A stretch of 43,748 nucleotides of DNA from an uncultured Alkalilimnicola sp. (lineage in GTDB: Bacteria > Pseudomonadota > Gammaproteobacteria > Nitrococcales > AK92), in contig CALGAN010000038.1 of assembly GCA_937951875.1 (NCBI GenBank), positions 1 to 43,748 on the forward strand, in the 5' to 3' direction. The position numbers and the translations under genes are program-made. Positions 23,707-31,680 of the stretch are shown here, piece by piece (the stretch's first letter is position 1; each line of letters begins with the position of its first letter). The notes beneath the pieces were generated by a model. That model had not been told where the DNA came from. It was given only the letters and a program-made list of their open reading frames with translations, and searched no databases.

Positions 23707-25083
23707 GTGGTGCAGCTCATCAAGCCGGTAGACGCATTCGAGACGGCCGGTGCGGGTGGCAGGGCGCCGTTCATGCGCGGCGTATTGCTGGCGCTGTTCA
23801 TCCTGCTGCTGGCCGACGAGATGTTCGGCTGGGGGTTGGGCCTGGGAACGGGGCTGAGCGTGAAGAACGCTCTGCTTTATCTGCTGCTGGTGATGATGCT
23901 GGTGGATGCGGCGCTGCAAGGCCGCAAGGCGACGCTGGAGCCAGCCGCCGTGCAGGGGCCTTTCCTGCTGCTGATTGCTTGGGCGACGTGCTCGTGGATC
24001 ACCAACAGCGTGCTCGATTTTGGCGTCGGCTATCAGCCCCTTCAGCATTTCATCGCGCTGAAGGGAAGGCTGGTCGACCACTTTCTGTTCTTCATCGCCT
24101 TCTATCTGGCGGTACGCACCCGCGAGGACGCCTTCTGGGTGATCCGTTGGATCATCGGCTTCCTGATCGTGGCCAACCTGGTCACGGTGATCGACGCTTA
24201 CGACGTTCCGGACCTGGGCATCATCAGCCACACCGTGAACGGTCGGGTCAACGGCCCGCTCGGCGAGCCGAACGAGTACGGGGCGTTCGTCGCCATGTTC
24301 CTGCCGGCGTTGGCCTCGCTGATCCCCGGCACTACCGGATGGCGGCGCTGGTTCTACCTGTTCGGGTTGGTGCTGTTCACCTGGGTGCTGTTGCTGACCG
24401 TATCGCGAGGCGCCTTTGCCGGTTTGATCGTCGGTTGCGCGCTGGCCGCCGTGATCCTGCGCCGGCACCTCAATGCGCGCGTAGTCGGTACGCTGGCGCT
24501 GGCCGGCGTGGCGCTGCTCGGTATGGTGCTGGTACTGCTCGGCGAAGAGTTCATCGATCTGTTGGGACAGCGCACCATCAGTGCCGGCGCCAGGGGGGAC
24601 GCCTACGAAATGAGCTCGGGACGAACCTGGATCTGGAAGGGGGCGCTCATGTTGCAGCTGGAGCGGCCCATCAGCGTCCTGCTCGGTTACGGCTGGTCCA
24701 CGTTCCGTAACCTCAACCCGCTCAGCTCGCACAACGTTTTCCTGAGCTATCTGTTCGAACTGGGTCTGCTTGGGCTCTTGCTATTTCTGCTGCTGCTGCG
24801 GGGTGTGGTAGTGGCGGCGGCGCGGAGCATGGATCGGCCGGAGAATCGGGCTCTGGCGGCTGGCGTGGTGGTTGGCCTACTGTCGTTCGCGACGGCGTCC
24901 TTCTTCGTGGTGCCGAACGAAACCTGGTACTTCGTTTGGGCGTATATCGGCGTGGCGTTGCGAGCGGTCGCGGCGAATCCCGAACCGGTGGTCGCGCCGC
25001 TGCCTTTATCGGCTCGCTTTGCGGCGGTGGCGCAGCAGCCGGAGCGACGGCGGCGCGGCAGGATGGATCGGCTGCGGGAGTGA
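23707..25083 (+). CDS. O-antigen ligase/Wzy-like polysaccharide polymerase
   Basis: A 458-residue polytopic membrane protein with about ten to twelve hydrophobic helices. The Wzy_C/O-antigen-ligase signature is seen in the central and late part: GRVNGPLGEPNEYGAFVAMFLPAL, LLTVSRGAFAGLIVG, and a large periplasmic loop ending in LSSHNVFLSYLFELGLLGLLLFL. In this family the loop Arg and His residues are needed for glycan transfer. In a locus with Wzx and Wzz it is most likely the polymerase that joins lipid-linked repeat units. The start is a GTG at 23707 behind GGGAGGGAG; a second GTG follows directly. The C-terminal tail is basic and cytoplasmic. Confidence 0.85.
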   Translation: MVQLIKPVDAFETAGAGGRAPFMRGVLLALFILLLADEMFGWGLGLGTGLSVKNALLYLLLVMMLVDAALQGRKATLEPAAVQGPFLLLIAWATCSWITNSVLDFGVGYQPLQHFIALKGRLVDHFLFFIAFYLAVRTREDAFWVIRWIIGFLIVANLVTVIDAYDVPDLGIISHTVNGRVNGPLGEPNEYGAFVAMFLPALASLIPGTTGWRRWFYLFGLVLFTWVLLLTVSRGAFAGLIVGCALAAVILRRHLNARVVGTLALAGVALLGMVLVLLGEEFIDLLGQRTISAGARGDAYEMSSGRTWIWKGALMLQLERPISVLLGYGWSTFRNLNPLSSHNVFLSYLFELGLLGLLLFLLLLRGVVVAAARSMDRPENRALAAGVVVGLLSFATASFFVVPNETWYFVWAYIGVALRAVAANPEPVVAPLPLSARFAAVAQQPERRRRGRMDRLRE

Positions 25084-25123
25084 TCGCCCGGTGCAGGACT
25101 ACCATTCCCAGGACGGGAACTCT

Positions 25124-26413
25124 ATGCGTGTGCTTATCGTTTCCGCCTACTTCGCGCCCAGCGCCATGGTCGGCGCCAAACGCTTCTCATTCTTGAGCCG
25201 CAGCTTCCGGGACCAGGGACTGGAGGTGGCTGTGCTCACCATGCGACCGTCCGGGCCGGAGCGAGGGGTGGATCCGTCCTTGCCGGCCGCCGCGGCCGTT
25301 CACGTCGCCGGCTCGCTGCTGCCTTTCCCGTTGGGGCGTTCAGCTTTATGGGCGCGGCTCTACGAGCGTTTCGTCGCCGATGTTATCGCCGTGCCTGACC
25401 AATACGTCGGCTGGCTGCTGCCGGGGCTGATGCGCGGCAGGGCGTTGGCCACCGAGTTCGCGCCGGAGGTGGTGATCGCCACCGGGCCGCCGTTCACCGC
25501 GTTCGCGATCGGCGCCGCTACCGCCGCGCGCGCCGGCGCCAAGCTCGTCCTCGATTACCGCGACCCATGGACCGCCTATCCGTGGATGGGGCGCGCGGTG
25601 CGCCGGCGCCAAGGAACCTCGCGGCGGTTGCTCGAACGCCGGCTGGTGCGTCGCGCCGACGCCCTGGTGTTCGCCACGGCGCCGATGCTGGAAAGCTTCG
25701 AGCGGGAGTTCGGCCGGATACGCCGGGGGCCGGCCTGCGTCATCACCAACGGTTTCGAATCCGGCCGCGAGGTGACGCCGGCGCCGCTGCCGGCGGACAG
25801 CCTGAACATTCTTTACGCCGGCAACTTTTACGGCGAGCGCCAGATCGGCCTATTGGTCGAGGCCGCGGACCGCTTCATGCGCGAGGGGCGGGCCGGCGGG
25901 CGGCCGCTGCGCATTCACGTGTTCGGCAAAGTGCGTCCGGCCGATCGGGAGCGGATTAGCGCCTGCGGAATGGAATCGTACGTGCACGAACACGCGCCGG
26001 TCGCCCATGCGGAAGTCCTGCGCTACATGAAGGCGGCCGACGTGCTGTATCTGCCGTCCGGCGGCGACGTCCCTTATGCCTTGCCATTCAAGGTGTTCGA
26101 CTACCTGAGCGTGCGCCGACCGGTGCTTGCGCTGGCGCCGGAGCGGTCGGCGGTGGCCGATCTGCTACGGGAGTTGCGCTGCGGCGAGCTGGTGGTGCCG
26201 GGCAGCGATCCCGCAGCGCTGGTCGACGCGCTCGAGCGGCTGCTGTCGCCGGTGGCCGATTACTCGTTCGAGGGCGCCGAACGGTACGGCTGGGATGTGT
26301 TAGGCCGGCGTTATGTCGAACTATTGCGGGCCGTGCGCGACGGAGTCGCGGTCCGCGCCGATCCGGTCACGGCCGGGCTCGCTCGCTTCGAGGAGAGCCG
26401 AAGCGGGTACTGA
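25124..26413 (+). CDS. glycosyltransferase (GT-B fold, GT4-like) 1
   Basis: A 429-residue protein starting with MRVLIVSAYFAPSAMVGAKR, the usual N-terminal strand and glycine loop of GT-B transferases. The middle contains LVLDYRDPWTAYPW and VITNGFES. The C-terminal nucleotide-sugar-binding domain contains LNILYAGNFYGERQIGLLVEA, PLRIHVFGKV and ADVLYLPSGGDVPYALPFKVFDYLSVRRPVLAL, with a recognisable but diverged E-x7-E region. The frame is open upstream into the wzy gene, but the ATG at 25124 with GGGAA before it and the conserved N-terminus fix the start. It probably adds one sugar to the repeat unit. Donor and linkage cannot be told. Confidence 0.85.
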   Translation: MRVLIVSAYFAPSAMVGAKRFSFLSRSFRDQGLEVAVLTMRPSGPERGVDPSLPAAAAVHVAGSLLPFPLGRSALWARLYERFVADVIAVPDQYVGWLLPGLMRGRALATEFAPEVVIATGPPFTAFAIGAATAARAGAKLVLDYRDPWTAYPWMGRAVRRRQGTSRRLLERRLVRRADALVFATAPMLESFEREFGRIRRGPACVITNGFESGREVTPAPLPADSLNILYAGNFYGERQIGLLVEAADRFMREGRAGGRPLRIHVFGKVRPADRERISACGMESYVHEHAPVAHAEVLRYMKAADVLYLPSGGDVPYALPFKVFDYLSVRRPVLALAPERSAVADLLRELRCGELVVPGSDPAALVDALERLLSPVADYSFEGAERYGWDVLGRRYVELLRAVRDGVAVRADPVTAGLARFEESRSGY

Positions 26414-26446
26414 GGGCGGCGGGACGCCGCCGTCAAGGAGCAGGGA

Positions 26447-26560
26447 ATGCGTATTGCCAGTTCGCTGGATCTAGAGAAGGGCGTCGCCTACGGCGGCGAT
26501 CGCTGGGCGAAGCGGCCGCGGTCACGTCGTCGGCCCCGAAGCGGAGCGGGGGGCGTATGA
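26447..26560 (+). CDS. short ORF (37 aa) coupled to the second glycosyltransferase
   Basis: An ATG at 26447 stands behind AAGGAGCAGGGA, almost the same strong ribosome site as the kinase gene has. The frame runs 37 codons (begins MRIASSLDLEKG, ends Arg/Pro/Gly-rich) and its TGA overlaps the ATG of the next glycosyltransferase (ATGA at 26557). No family is recognised. It may be a leader peptide for translational coupling or the stump of a lost gene. It fills most of the 143-base gap between two transferases. Confidence 0.45.
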   Translation: MRIASSLDLEKGVAYGGDRWAKRPRSRRRPRSGAGGV

Positions 26561-27732
26561 AGGTCTACGAGGCGAGCGCACCGGCCGACGAGCGCCGGTG
26601 CGTGGATACGCTCGGGGCGGCGATGCCGTTACGGGTCTGCCACGTGATAGGCGCGCTGCGGTACGGCGGCGCCGAGCGCCAGGTGGTGAACCTGCTCAAT
26701 CACCTGCCGTATCCGCAGCGCTACCTGCTCCTGCTCGAGGCGAGACAGGACGACGGATTACGCGCGGCGCTGAATGCTCGGGTGACGGTCGGCGTGGTGC
26801 CGGTGCGTCTGCGTAACTGGCCGCTAGGCGTGTACCGGGTCGCAGCCCAGCTGCGCCGTTGGCGGATCGACATCGTTCACAGTCACATGTTCTGGCCGAA
26901 TCTTGCGGCGGCCGTCGCCTGCTCGCTGGCCGGCGTGCCGGTGCTGGTGACTTCGGAGCACGGCCAGAACCTGGACAAGCGGCGCTGGCAGCGCTGGGCG
27001 GAACGGCGCCTGATCACGCCGGCCGCCGCTCTACGGGTGTGCGTCTCCGAGGACATTATGCGGCTGCGCGCCGAGGTCGACGGCGTGGCGCCGTCCAAGC
27101 TTTGCCACATCCCCAACGGTACGGATTGTCCGGACCAACCGGCGAGCGGCGGCGGACCGATCCCGGTGATCGGCAGCGTCGGCCGCATGGTGGCGGCCAA
27201 GGATTTCCCTTGCCTGCTGCGGGCCGCGGCCTTGCTGCGCCAGCGCGGCATGGAGTTTCGCCTGCGGCTGGTCGGTGACGGGCCGCTGCGCGCCGAGCTG
27301 GAGCGGACCGCGCGCGATCTGGGACTGACGCCCTGGGTGGAGTTCGCCGGTTACCAGTCGAATGTATCGGCCTGGCTCAGGCGCTTCGATTTGTTCGTGC
27401 TGTCCTCGATTCACGAGGGCCAGCCGGTGGCGCTGCTGGAGGCCATGGCGCACGGATTGCCGGTGGTGGCGACCCGCGTTGGCGGCATACCTCGGACGGT
27501 GCGTGATGGCGAGGAGGGGCTGCTGGTCGAGCCGGGCCGGCCCGATATGCTGGCGGACGCGATCCAATGCCTGCTGCTCGACCGCTCCTGGCGGCAGCGG
27601 CTGGGGGAGGCCGCCAGGCGACGGGTGCAGCGCGACTTCTCGATCGCCGCGGTCAGCGCGCGCTACCAGCAGCTTTACCGCCAGCTCTGGCTGCAGGCGA
27701 GGGCGGCGGGTCGCCAAGCGGAGGCGGTATGA
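26557..27732 (+). CDS. glycosyltransferase family 4 protein 2
   Basis: A 391-residue GT-B glycosyltransferase. The N-terminal domain is RVCHVIGALRYGGAERQVVNLLNHL, the standard G-G-A-E-R loop of GT4 enzymes, with IDIVHSHMFWPNLAAAVA and VTSEHGQN. The C-terminal domain holds VIGSVGRMVAAKDFPCLLRAA, LRLVGDGPLRAELE, and the E-x7-E motif in SSIHEGQPVALLEAMAHGLPVVATRVGGIP. An ATG at 26623 (MPLRVCHVIG), closer to the conserved start, is an alternative to the annotated one. The annotated ATG overlaps the preceding short ORF. No membrane segment is present, so it acts at the inner face on the lipid-linked oligosaccharide. Confidence 0.9.
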   Translation: MKVYEASAPADERRCVDTLGAAMPLRVCHVIGALRYGGAERQVVNLLNHLPYPQRYLLLLEARQDDGLRAALNARVTVGVVPVRLRNWPLGVYRVAAQLRRWRIDIVHSHMFWPNLAAAVACSLAGVPVLVTSEHGQNLDKRRWQRWAERRLITPAAALRVCVSEDIMRLRAEVDGVAPSKLCHIPNGTDCPDQPASGGGPIPVIGSVGRMVAAKDFPCLLRAAALLRQRGMEFRLRLVGDGPLRAELERTARDLGLTPWVEFAGYQSNVSAWLRRFDLFVLSSIHEGQPVALLEAMAHGLPVVATRVGGIPRTVRDGEEGLLVEPGRPDMLADAIQCLLLDRSWRQRLGEAARRRVQRDFSIAAVSARYQQLYRQLWLQARAAGRQAEAV

Positions 27733-27845
27733 GCCGGGAAGCCATGTACGTCGGTTCGCTATGTTCGATCGACCGCGTTCGCCGCTTCGGCGTCGGCGCA
27801 ACCTGCGGTGCGTATATTCGACGGTCGGCGGCGAGGAGGACGTAG
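27729..27845 (+). CDS. short ORF (38 aa) between glycosyltransferases 2 and 3
   Basis: The ATG at 27729 overlaps the stop of transferase 2 (ATGA). The frame runs 38 codons (MSREAMYVGSLCSIDRVRR..., basic end) and stops two bases before the ATG of transferase 3. The ribosome site of transferase 3 (GAGGAGG) lies inside its last codons. No family is recognised. It is nearly the same size as the ORF before transferase 2 but not clearly similar in sequence. It could keep ribosomes moving across the gap, or be chance. Confidence 0.35.
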   Translation: MSREAMYVGSLCSIDRVRRFGVGATCGAYIRRSAARRT

Positions 27846-27847
27846 CT

Positions 27848-29023
27848 ATGCGCGCGACGAAACGATCGCCCGGGAAGGCGCGGCCGCGGGTGCTGTTCCT
27901 GATGAATTCGCTGATCGTCGGGGGCTCGGAGCGGAAGTCGGTCAGGCTCGCCAACGCGCTACAGGCCGCTGGCTGGTCGGTGAGCGTCGCCTATCTCGAT
28001 GCCGCCGAGCGGACACCGGCGCCGCTACGCGGCGAGCTCGATCCGGGCATCACCGTCACCTGCCTAGGGCGGCGGCGGCACTATTCGCTGACGGCCCTGT
28101 ATCGGCTCTACCGCATCCTGCGCAGCGGCGGCTTCGGTACCGTACTGTCCGTCAATCTGCACCCGCTGTGCTATCTGGTGCCGTGCCTGCTGCTGTCGAA
28201 GCGGCGCGCGCCCCGCAGCATCGCGCTGATCAATACCACCGAGCCGCGCAGTCGTCGCGACGCGGTGTTCCTGGCGCTGTACCGGCTGCTGTTGCTGCGC
28301 CACGTCGATCGCCTTGTGTTCGGCTGCCGCTACCAGATGGCGCGCTGGCTCGGGCAGGGCGGGTTGCGTCCCGGCCGAGCCACGGTGATCTACAACGGCA
28401 TCGACCACCGGCAGTTCGGCGACGACCGCGAGTTCGAGCCGAAACGTCGGGGCGGTTCTTCGCCGTCGCTGGTGATCGGCACCGTTGGCCAACTGCGCCC
28501 GGAGAAGAACCATCGTGAGCTGCTGTCGGCGTTGTGGCTGCTGCGGCGCCGGGGTTATTCGCCGACGCTGGTGATCGTCGGCGACGGGCCGGAGGGCGCC
28601 AGGCTGCGCCAGCTGGCGCGGACCCTGGGCCTGGAGGATTCGGTACGGTTCGTGGGCCAGCAGGCCGACGTCAGGCCATGGCTGGCGGTGATGGACGTGT
28701 TCGTGCTGAGCTCGGTCACCGAGACGTTCTCCAACGCGGCGCTGGAGGCGATGGCGTCGGCGTTGCCGGTGGTGATAAGTCGGGTCGGCGGCGCGCCGGA
28801 GATGATCACCCACGGCCAGGACGGGCTGCTGTACCCGAGCGGCGACGCCGAGGCGCTGGCCGAGCTGCTGGCGGGGCTGATCGACGACGAGGAAATGCGC
28901 CGCCGGCTCGGCCGTAACGCGCGGCGGTCGGTGCTGACGCGCTTCAGCCTGGAGCGCATGGCGAGCGAGTTCCAGGAGCTGCTCGGCGAGGGCTGGCGCG
29001 AACCGCCGCAGGTGGCGAGGTGA
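27848..29023 (+). CDS. glycosyltransferase family 4 protein 3
   Basis: A 391-residue GT-B transferase. The N-terminus RVLFLMNSLIVGGSERKSVRLANALQAAGW carries the glycine loop G-G-S-E-R. The C-terminal domain has VIGTVGQLRPEKNHRELLSALWLL, LVIVGDGPEGARLR and the E-x7-E motif in SSVTETFSNAALEAMASALPVVISRVGGAPEMI. GAGGAGG stands eight bases before the ATG at 27848; the same frame is open far upstream but only as an overlap with transferase 2. It is followed by the next transferase after three bases, so the two are co-transcribed. Substrates are unknown. Confidence 0.9.
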   Translation: MRATKRSPGKARPRVLFLMNSLIVGGSERKSVRLANALQAAGWSVSVAYLDAAERTPAPLRGELDPGITVTCLGRRRHYSLTALYRLYRILRSGGFGTVLSVNLHPLCYLVPCLLLSKRRAPRSIALINTTEPRSRRDAVFLALYRLLLLRHVDRLVFGCRYQMARWLGQGGLRPGRATVIYNGIDHRQFGDDREFEPKRRGGSSPSLVIGTVGQLRPEKNHRELLSALWLLRRRGYSPTLVIVGDGPEGARLRQLARTLGLEDSVRFVGQQADVRPWLAVMDVFVLSSVTETFSNAALEAMASALPVVISRVGGAPEMITHGQDGLLYPSGDAEALAELLAGLIDDEEMRRRLGRNARRSVLTRFSLERMASEFQELLGEGWREPPQVAR

Positions 29024-29026
29024 GAC

Positions 29027-30157
29027 GTGGCTGCCGAAGAGGTCACCGGGCCGCTCGTCGTTATGCTGGGCACCGATCCTGGCGCCGCCGGCGGCGTCGC
29101 CGCCGTGGTTGCCGCCTATCGCCGCAGCGCGTTGTCGCGGCGCTGGAACTTGCGCTACATCGCCACCCATCGCGACGGCGGCGCCCTGCGCAAGTTGCTG
29201 ACACTGGCCAAGGCGCTGCTGACCTTCTATGGGCTGCTGCTCCGAGGCCGTGTCGGGCTGCTGCACGCGCACACCGCATCGCGCGCCAGCTTCCTCCGCA
29301 AGTGCCTGTTCGTGCTGCCCGCTTACCTGTGCCGGGTGCCGGTCGCGCTGCACGTGCACGGCGCGGAGTTCGACCGGTTCTACACGCGGGAGCTGGGACC
29401 ATTGCGGCGACGGCTGGTCGCCGCCGTGCTGCGGCGGGCCGACAGGGTGATCGTGCTGTCGGAGTTCTGGCGGCGTTTCTTCGTCACGGTGGTGGCTCCG
29501 GAACGGCTGGCGGTTCTCCCCAACGCAGTCGTCTTGCCCGAGCTCGAACCCGACCGCGGTGGCGGTGCCGCCAAGATCCTGCTGTTTCTTGGCCGGATCG
29601 GCGCGCGCAAGGGCTTCTTCGAGCTGCTGGATGTGCTCGCCCGCTTGCGCGCCCGCGGGATGGACGTGGAGCTGTGGGCCGGCGGCGACGGCGAGCTGGA
29701 GCGGGCCCGCGCGCGGGCGCGGGAGCTGGGCGTGGAGGATCGGCTGCGCCTGCTCGGTTGGCTGACCGACGAGGGCAAGCTGACCGCGCTGCGGCGGGCG
29801 CACGTGTTCTGCCTGCCGTCGCAGGCGGAAGGCTTACCGATGGCGCTGCTGGAAGCGATGGCGGCCGGTCTGCCAGTGGTGACCAGCCCGGTCGGCGGCA
29901 TCCCGGAAGCGGTGACCGACGGCCAGGAGGGCTTCCTGGTGACGCCGGGCGCGATCGATGAGATCGAGCAGGCCGTGAGCCGCCTGCTCGGCGATGAGGC
30001 GCTGCGCCGGCGCATGGGCGCGGCCGCCCGACAGCGGGCGGCCGCCAATTACAGCCTTGAGGCGGTAGTACCCGCGCTGGAGGCGATCTACGACCAGCTC
30101 CAACCGCGTTGCCGCCGGGTTCCCGTGACGGCCGTCGCCGAAGCGAAACCGACATAA
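29027..30157 (+). CDS. glycosyltransferase family 4 protein 4
   Basis: A 376-residue GT-B transferase beginning at a GTG three bases after the previous stop. The N-terminal domain shows VVMLGTDPGAAGGVAAVVAAYRRS, LLHAHTASRASFLRKCLFV and VALHVHGAEFDRFY. The C-terminal domain shows LLFLGRIGARKGFFELLDVLARL, AGGDGELERARARA and the E-x7-E motif in PSQAEGLPMALLEAMAAGLPVVTSPVGGIPEAV. The A-G-G-V loop resembles GT4 enzymes of capsule and EPS loci. It is the fourth transferase of the block and is followed after 17 bases by the CapK-like gene. Together with the WecA-like and WecG-like steps this could account for a repeat unit of about five or six sugars. Confidence 0.9.
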   Translation: MAAEEVTGPLVVMLGTDPGAAGGVAAVVAAYRRSALSRRWNLRYIATHRDGGALRKLLTLAKALLTFYGLLLRGRVGLLHAHTASRASFLRKCLFVLPAYLCRVPVALHVHGAEFDRFYTRELGPLRRRLVAAVLRRADRVIVLSEFWRRFFVTVVAPERLAVLPNAVVLPELEPDRGGGAAKILLFLGRIGARKGFFELLDVLARLRARGMDVELWAGGDGELERARARARELGVEDRLRLLGWLTDEGKLTALRRAHVFCLPSQAEGLPMALLEAMAAGLPVVTSPVGGIPEAVTDGQEGFLVTPGAIDEIEQAVSRLLGDEALRRRMGAAARQRAAANYSLEAVVPALEAIYDQLQPRCRRVPVTAVAEAKPT

Positions 30158-30174
30158 CCGAGAACAGGTGCCGC

Positions 30175-31602
30175 ATGAGGTCGCTAGACGTTGTCCGCGG
30201 GTTGTATGCGCGCAGTCCGGTATGGCTGAGGTCGGGCGTCGGCTGGGCCGTCGGGCTCTTGCCCACCAGTCTGCAGTACGGCGGCAGCTATCGTCGTACC
30301 CGGCGCCTCATCGAGCGGGGCGAGCGCGATCCGGAGTTCGTGCGCGACTACGTGGTGCAACGGCTGCGTGCGCTGCTGGCGCTCGCCTATCAGCGCAGCT
30401 CGTACTACCGTGAAGCGATCGATAGGGCGCTCGGCCCCGGATGCAACCCGGCGGCGCTGACGCTGGCCGAGTTCGAGCGGCTGCCGATCCTGACCAAGGG
30501 CACCGTCCGCGCCCAGCTCGATCGGCTACTCATCCGCCCGGCGTGGCAGCTGGACTTCGGTACGACCAGCGGCAGCTCCGGTCGGCCGCTGGGGGTCTAT
30601 CTCGACAAGGATCGCGGCGCGCGGGAGATCGCTTTCGTGCACCACATCTGGGGGAAGGCCGGTTATCGTCCTGGCGATCGCAGGGCGGTGCTGCGCGGTG
30701 TGCAGCTCGGCGACGCCGACCGCCGGCCGTGGCGCTACGATCCGGCCCTGCGTGAGCTGCTGCTGTCGCCGTTCCATTTGCTGCCGGAGGTGATGGATCG
30801 CTATCTCGAGCTGATCGATCGCTACCGGGTGCGCTTTATCCAGGGCTATCCGTCGGCGCTGACGATCCTTGCCAAGCATGCGCTGCGCCGAGGCTGGCGT
30901 CCGGCGGTCGCCATCGCCGGCGTGTTCCCGATCTCGGAATCGCTGCTGGCTTTCCAGCGCCGGCTGATCGAGCAGGCCTTCGGCGCGCCGCGTATCCTGC
31001 CGTTCTACGGCATGAGCGAGAAGGTGGCGATCGCTGGCGAGGTCGAGGGGTGCCCCGATCTGTACGAGTTCGAGCCGCTGTACGGTTACGTCGAGCTGGT
31101 CGATGCACGAGACCGGCCGATCACCGAGATCGGGCGCACCGGCCGCATCGTCGGCACCGGTTTCATCAGCACCGGCTGCCCGCTGATCCGCTACGACACG
31201 GGCGATAACGGCGAGCTGGCGGCGCTGCCGGATGCGAGCAACGGCTATCGGCTCCGGGTGAGGAACATCCGCTCGCGCTGGTCACAGGAGTATCTGGTGG
31301 CGCGCAACGGGGCGTTGATCTCCATGGCCGCGATCAACATCCACTCGGCGGCGTACGCGCAGATGCGCGCCTTTCAGTTCTATCAGGACACGCCAGGGAA
31401 AGTGGTGGTGAAAGTGGTGCCGCTGCCGGGGAAGGGCGAGCGCGAGGTCGAGCCGTTCGTGCGGGAGATCCAGCGCAAGGTCGGCGCCGGCATCGAGTTC
31501 CGCTTGATGGTGTGTCAGGAGCTGTACCGCAACCCGCGCGGCAAGCAGCCGTTCATCGAGCAGCGGCTCGATCTGGGGCGCTACGGTGGCGAAGCCGCTT
31601 GA
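30175..31602 (+). CDS. CapK-type AMP-binding (adenylate-forming) protein
   Basis: A 475-residue protein of the CapK/phenylacetate-CoA-ligase-like group found in capsule and EPS loci. The P-loop-like TTSGSSGRP is at residues 130-138. The A5-type YGMSE is at 278-282 and the A7-type RYDTGD contains Asp341. The last part (IRSRWSQEYLVARNGALISMAAINIHS, then NPRGKQPFIEQRL) corresponds to the small mobile lid domain. Such enzymes activate an acid as acyl-adenylate; in polysaccharide loci the acceptor is seldom known. The ATG at 30175 follows AACAGG. It ends the main assembly operon and is followed by a bidirectional hairpin. Nearby acyltransferases make a role in substituting the polymer plausible. 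Confidence 0.82.
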   Translation: MRSLDVVRGLYARSPVWLRSGVGWAVGLLPTSLQYGGSYRRTRRLIERGERDPEFVRDYVVQRLRALLALAYQRSSYYREAIDRALGPGCNPAALTLAEFERLPILTKGTVRAQLDRLLIRPAWQLDFGTTSGSSGRPLGVYLDKDRGAREIAFVHHIWGKAGYRPGDRRAVLRGVQLGDADRRPWRYDPALRELLLSPFHLLPEVMDRYLELIDRYRVRFIQGYPSALTILAKHALRRGWRPAVAIAGVFPISESLLAFQRRLIEQAFGAPRILPFYGMSEKVAIAGEVEGCPDLYEFEPLYGYVELVDARDRPITEIGRTGRIVGTGFISTGCPLIRYDTGDNGELAALPDASNGYRLRVRNIRSRWSQEYLVARNGALISMAAINIHSAAYAQMRAFQFYQDTPGKVVVKVVPLPGKGEREVEPFVREIQRKVGAGIEFRLMVCQELYRNPRGKQPFIEQRLDLGRYGGEAA

Positions 31603-31637
31603 GCGGCGACCGATGGGGAGATAACGCCGCGGCCGCG

Positions 31638-31655
31638 GCCCCCTCGGGAGGGGGC
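31638..31655. terminator. bidirectional hairpin between convergent CapK-like and lyase genes
   Basis: GCCCCCTC-GG-GAGGGGGC is a perfect 8-bp GC stem with a 2-base loop. It lies in the 78-base gap between the two stops, so it can end both transcripts. No U-tract follows. Confidence 0.5.
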
Positions 31656-31680
31656 GAGACGGCCGAGGACGGTACGGGAC

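Noticed and set aside
28064..29803. Minus-strand open frame opposite glycosyltransferases 3 and 4
   Set aside because: Antisense to two GT4 genes with intact motifs; Gln/His-rich shadow product.
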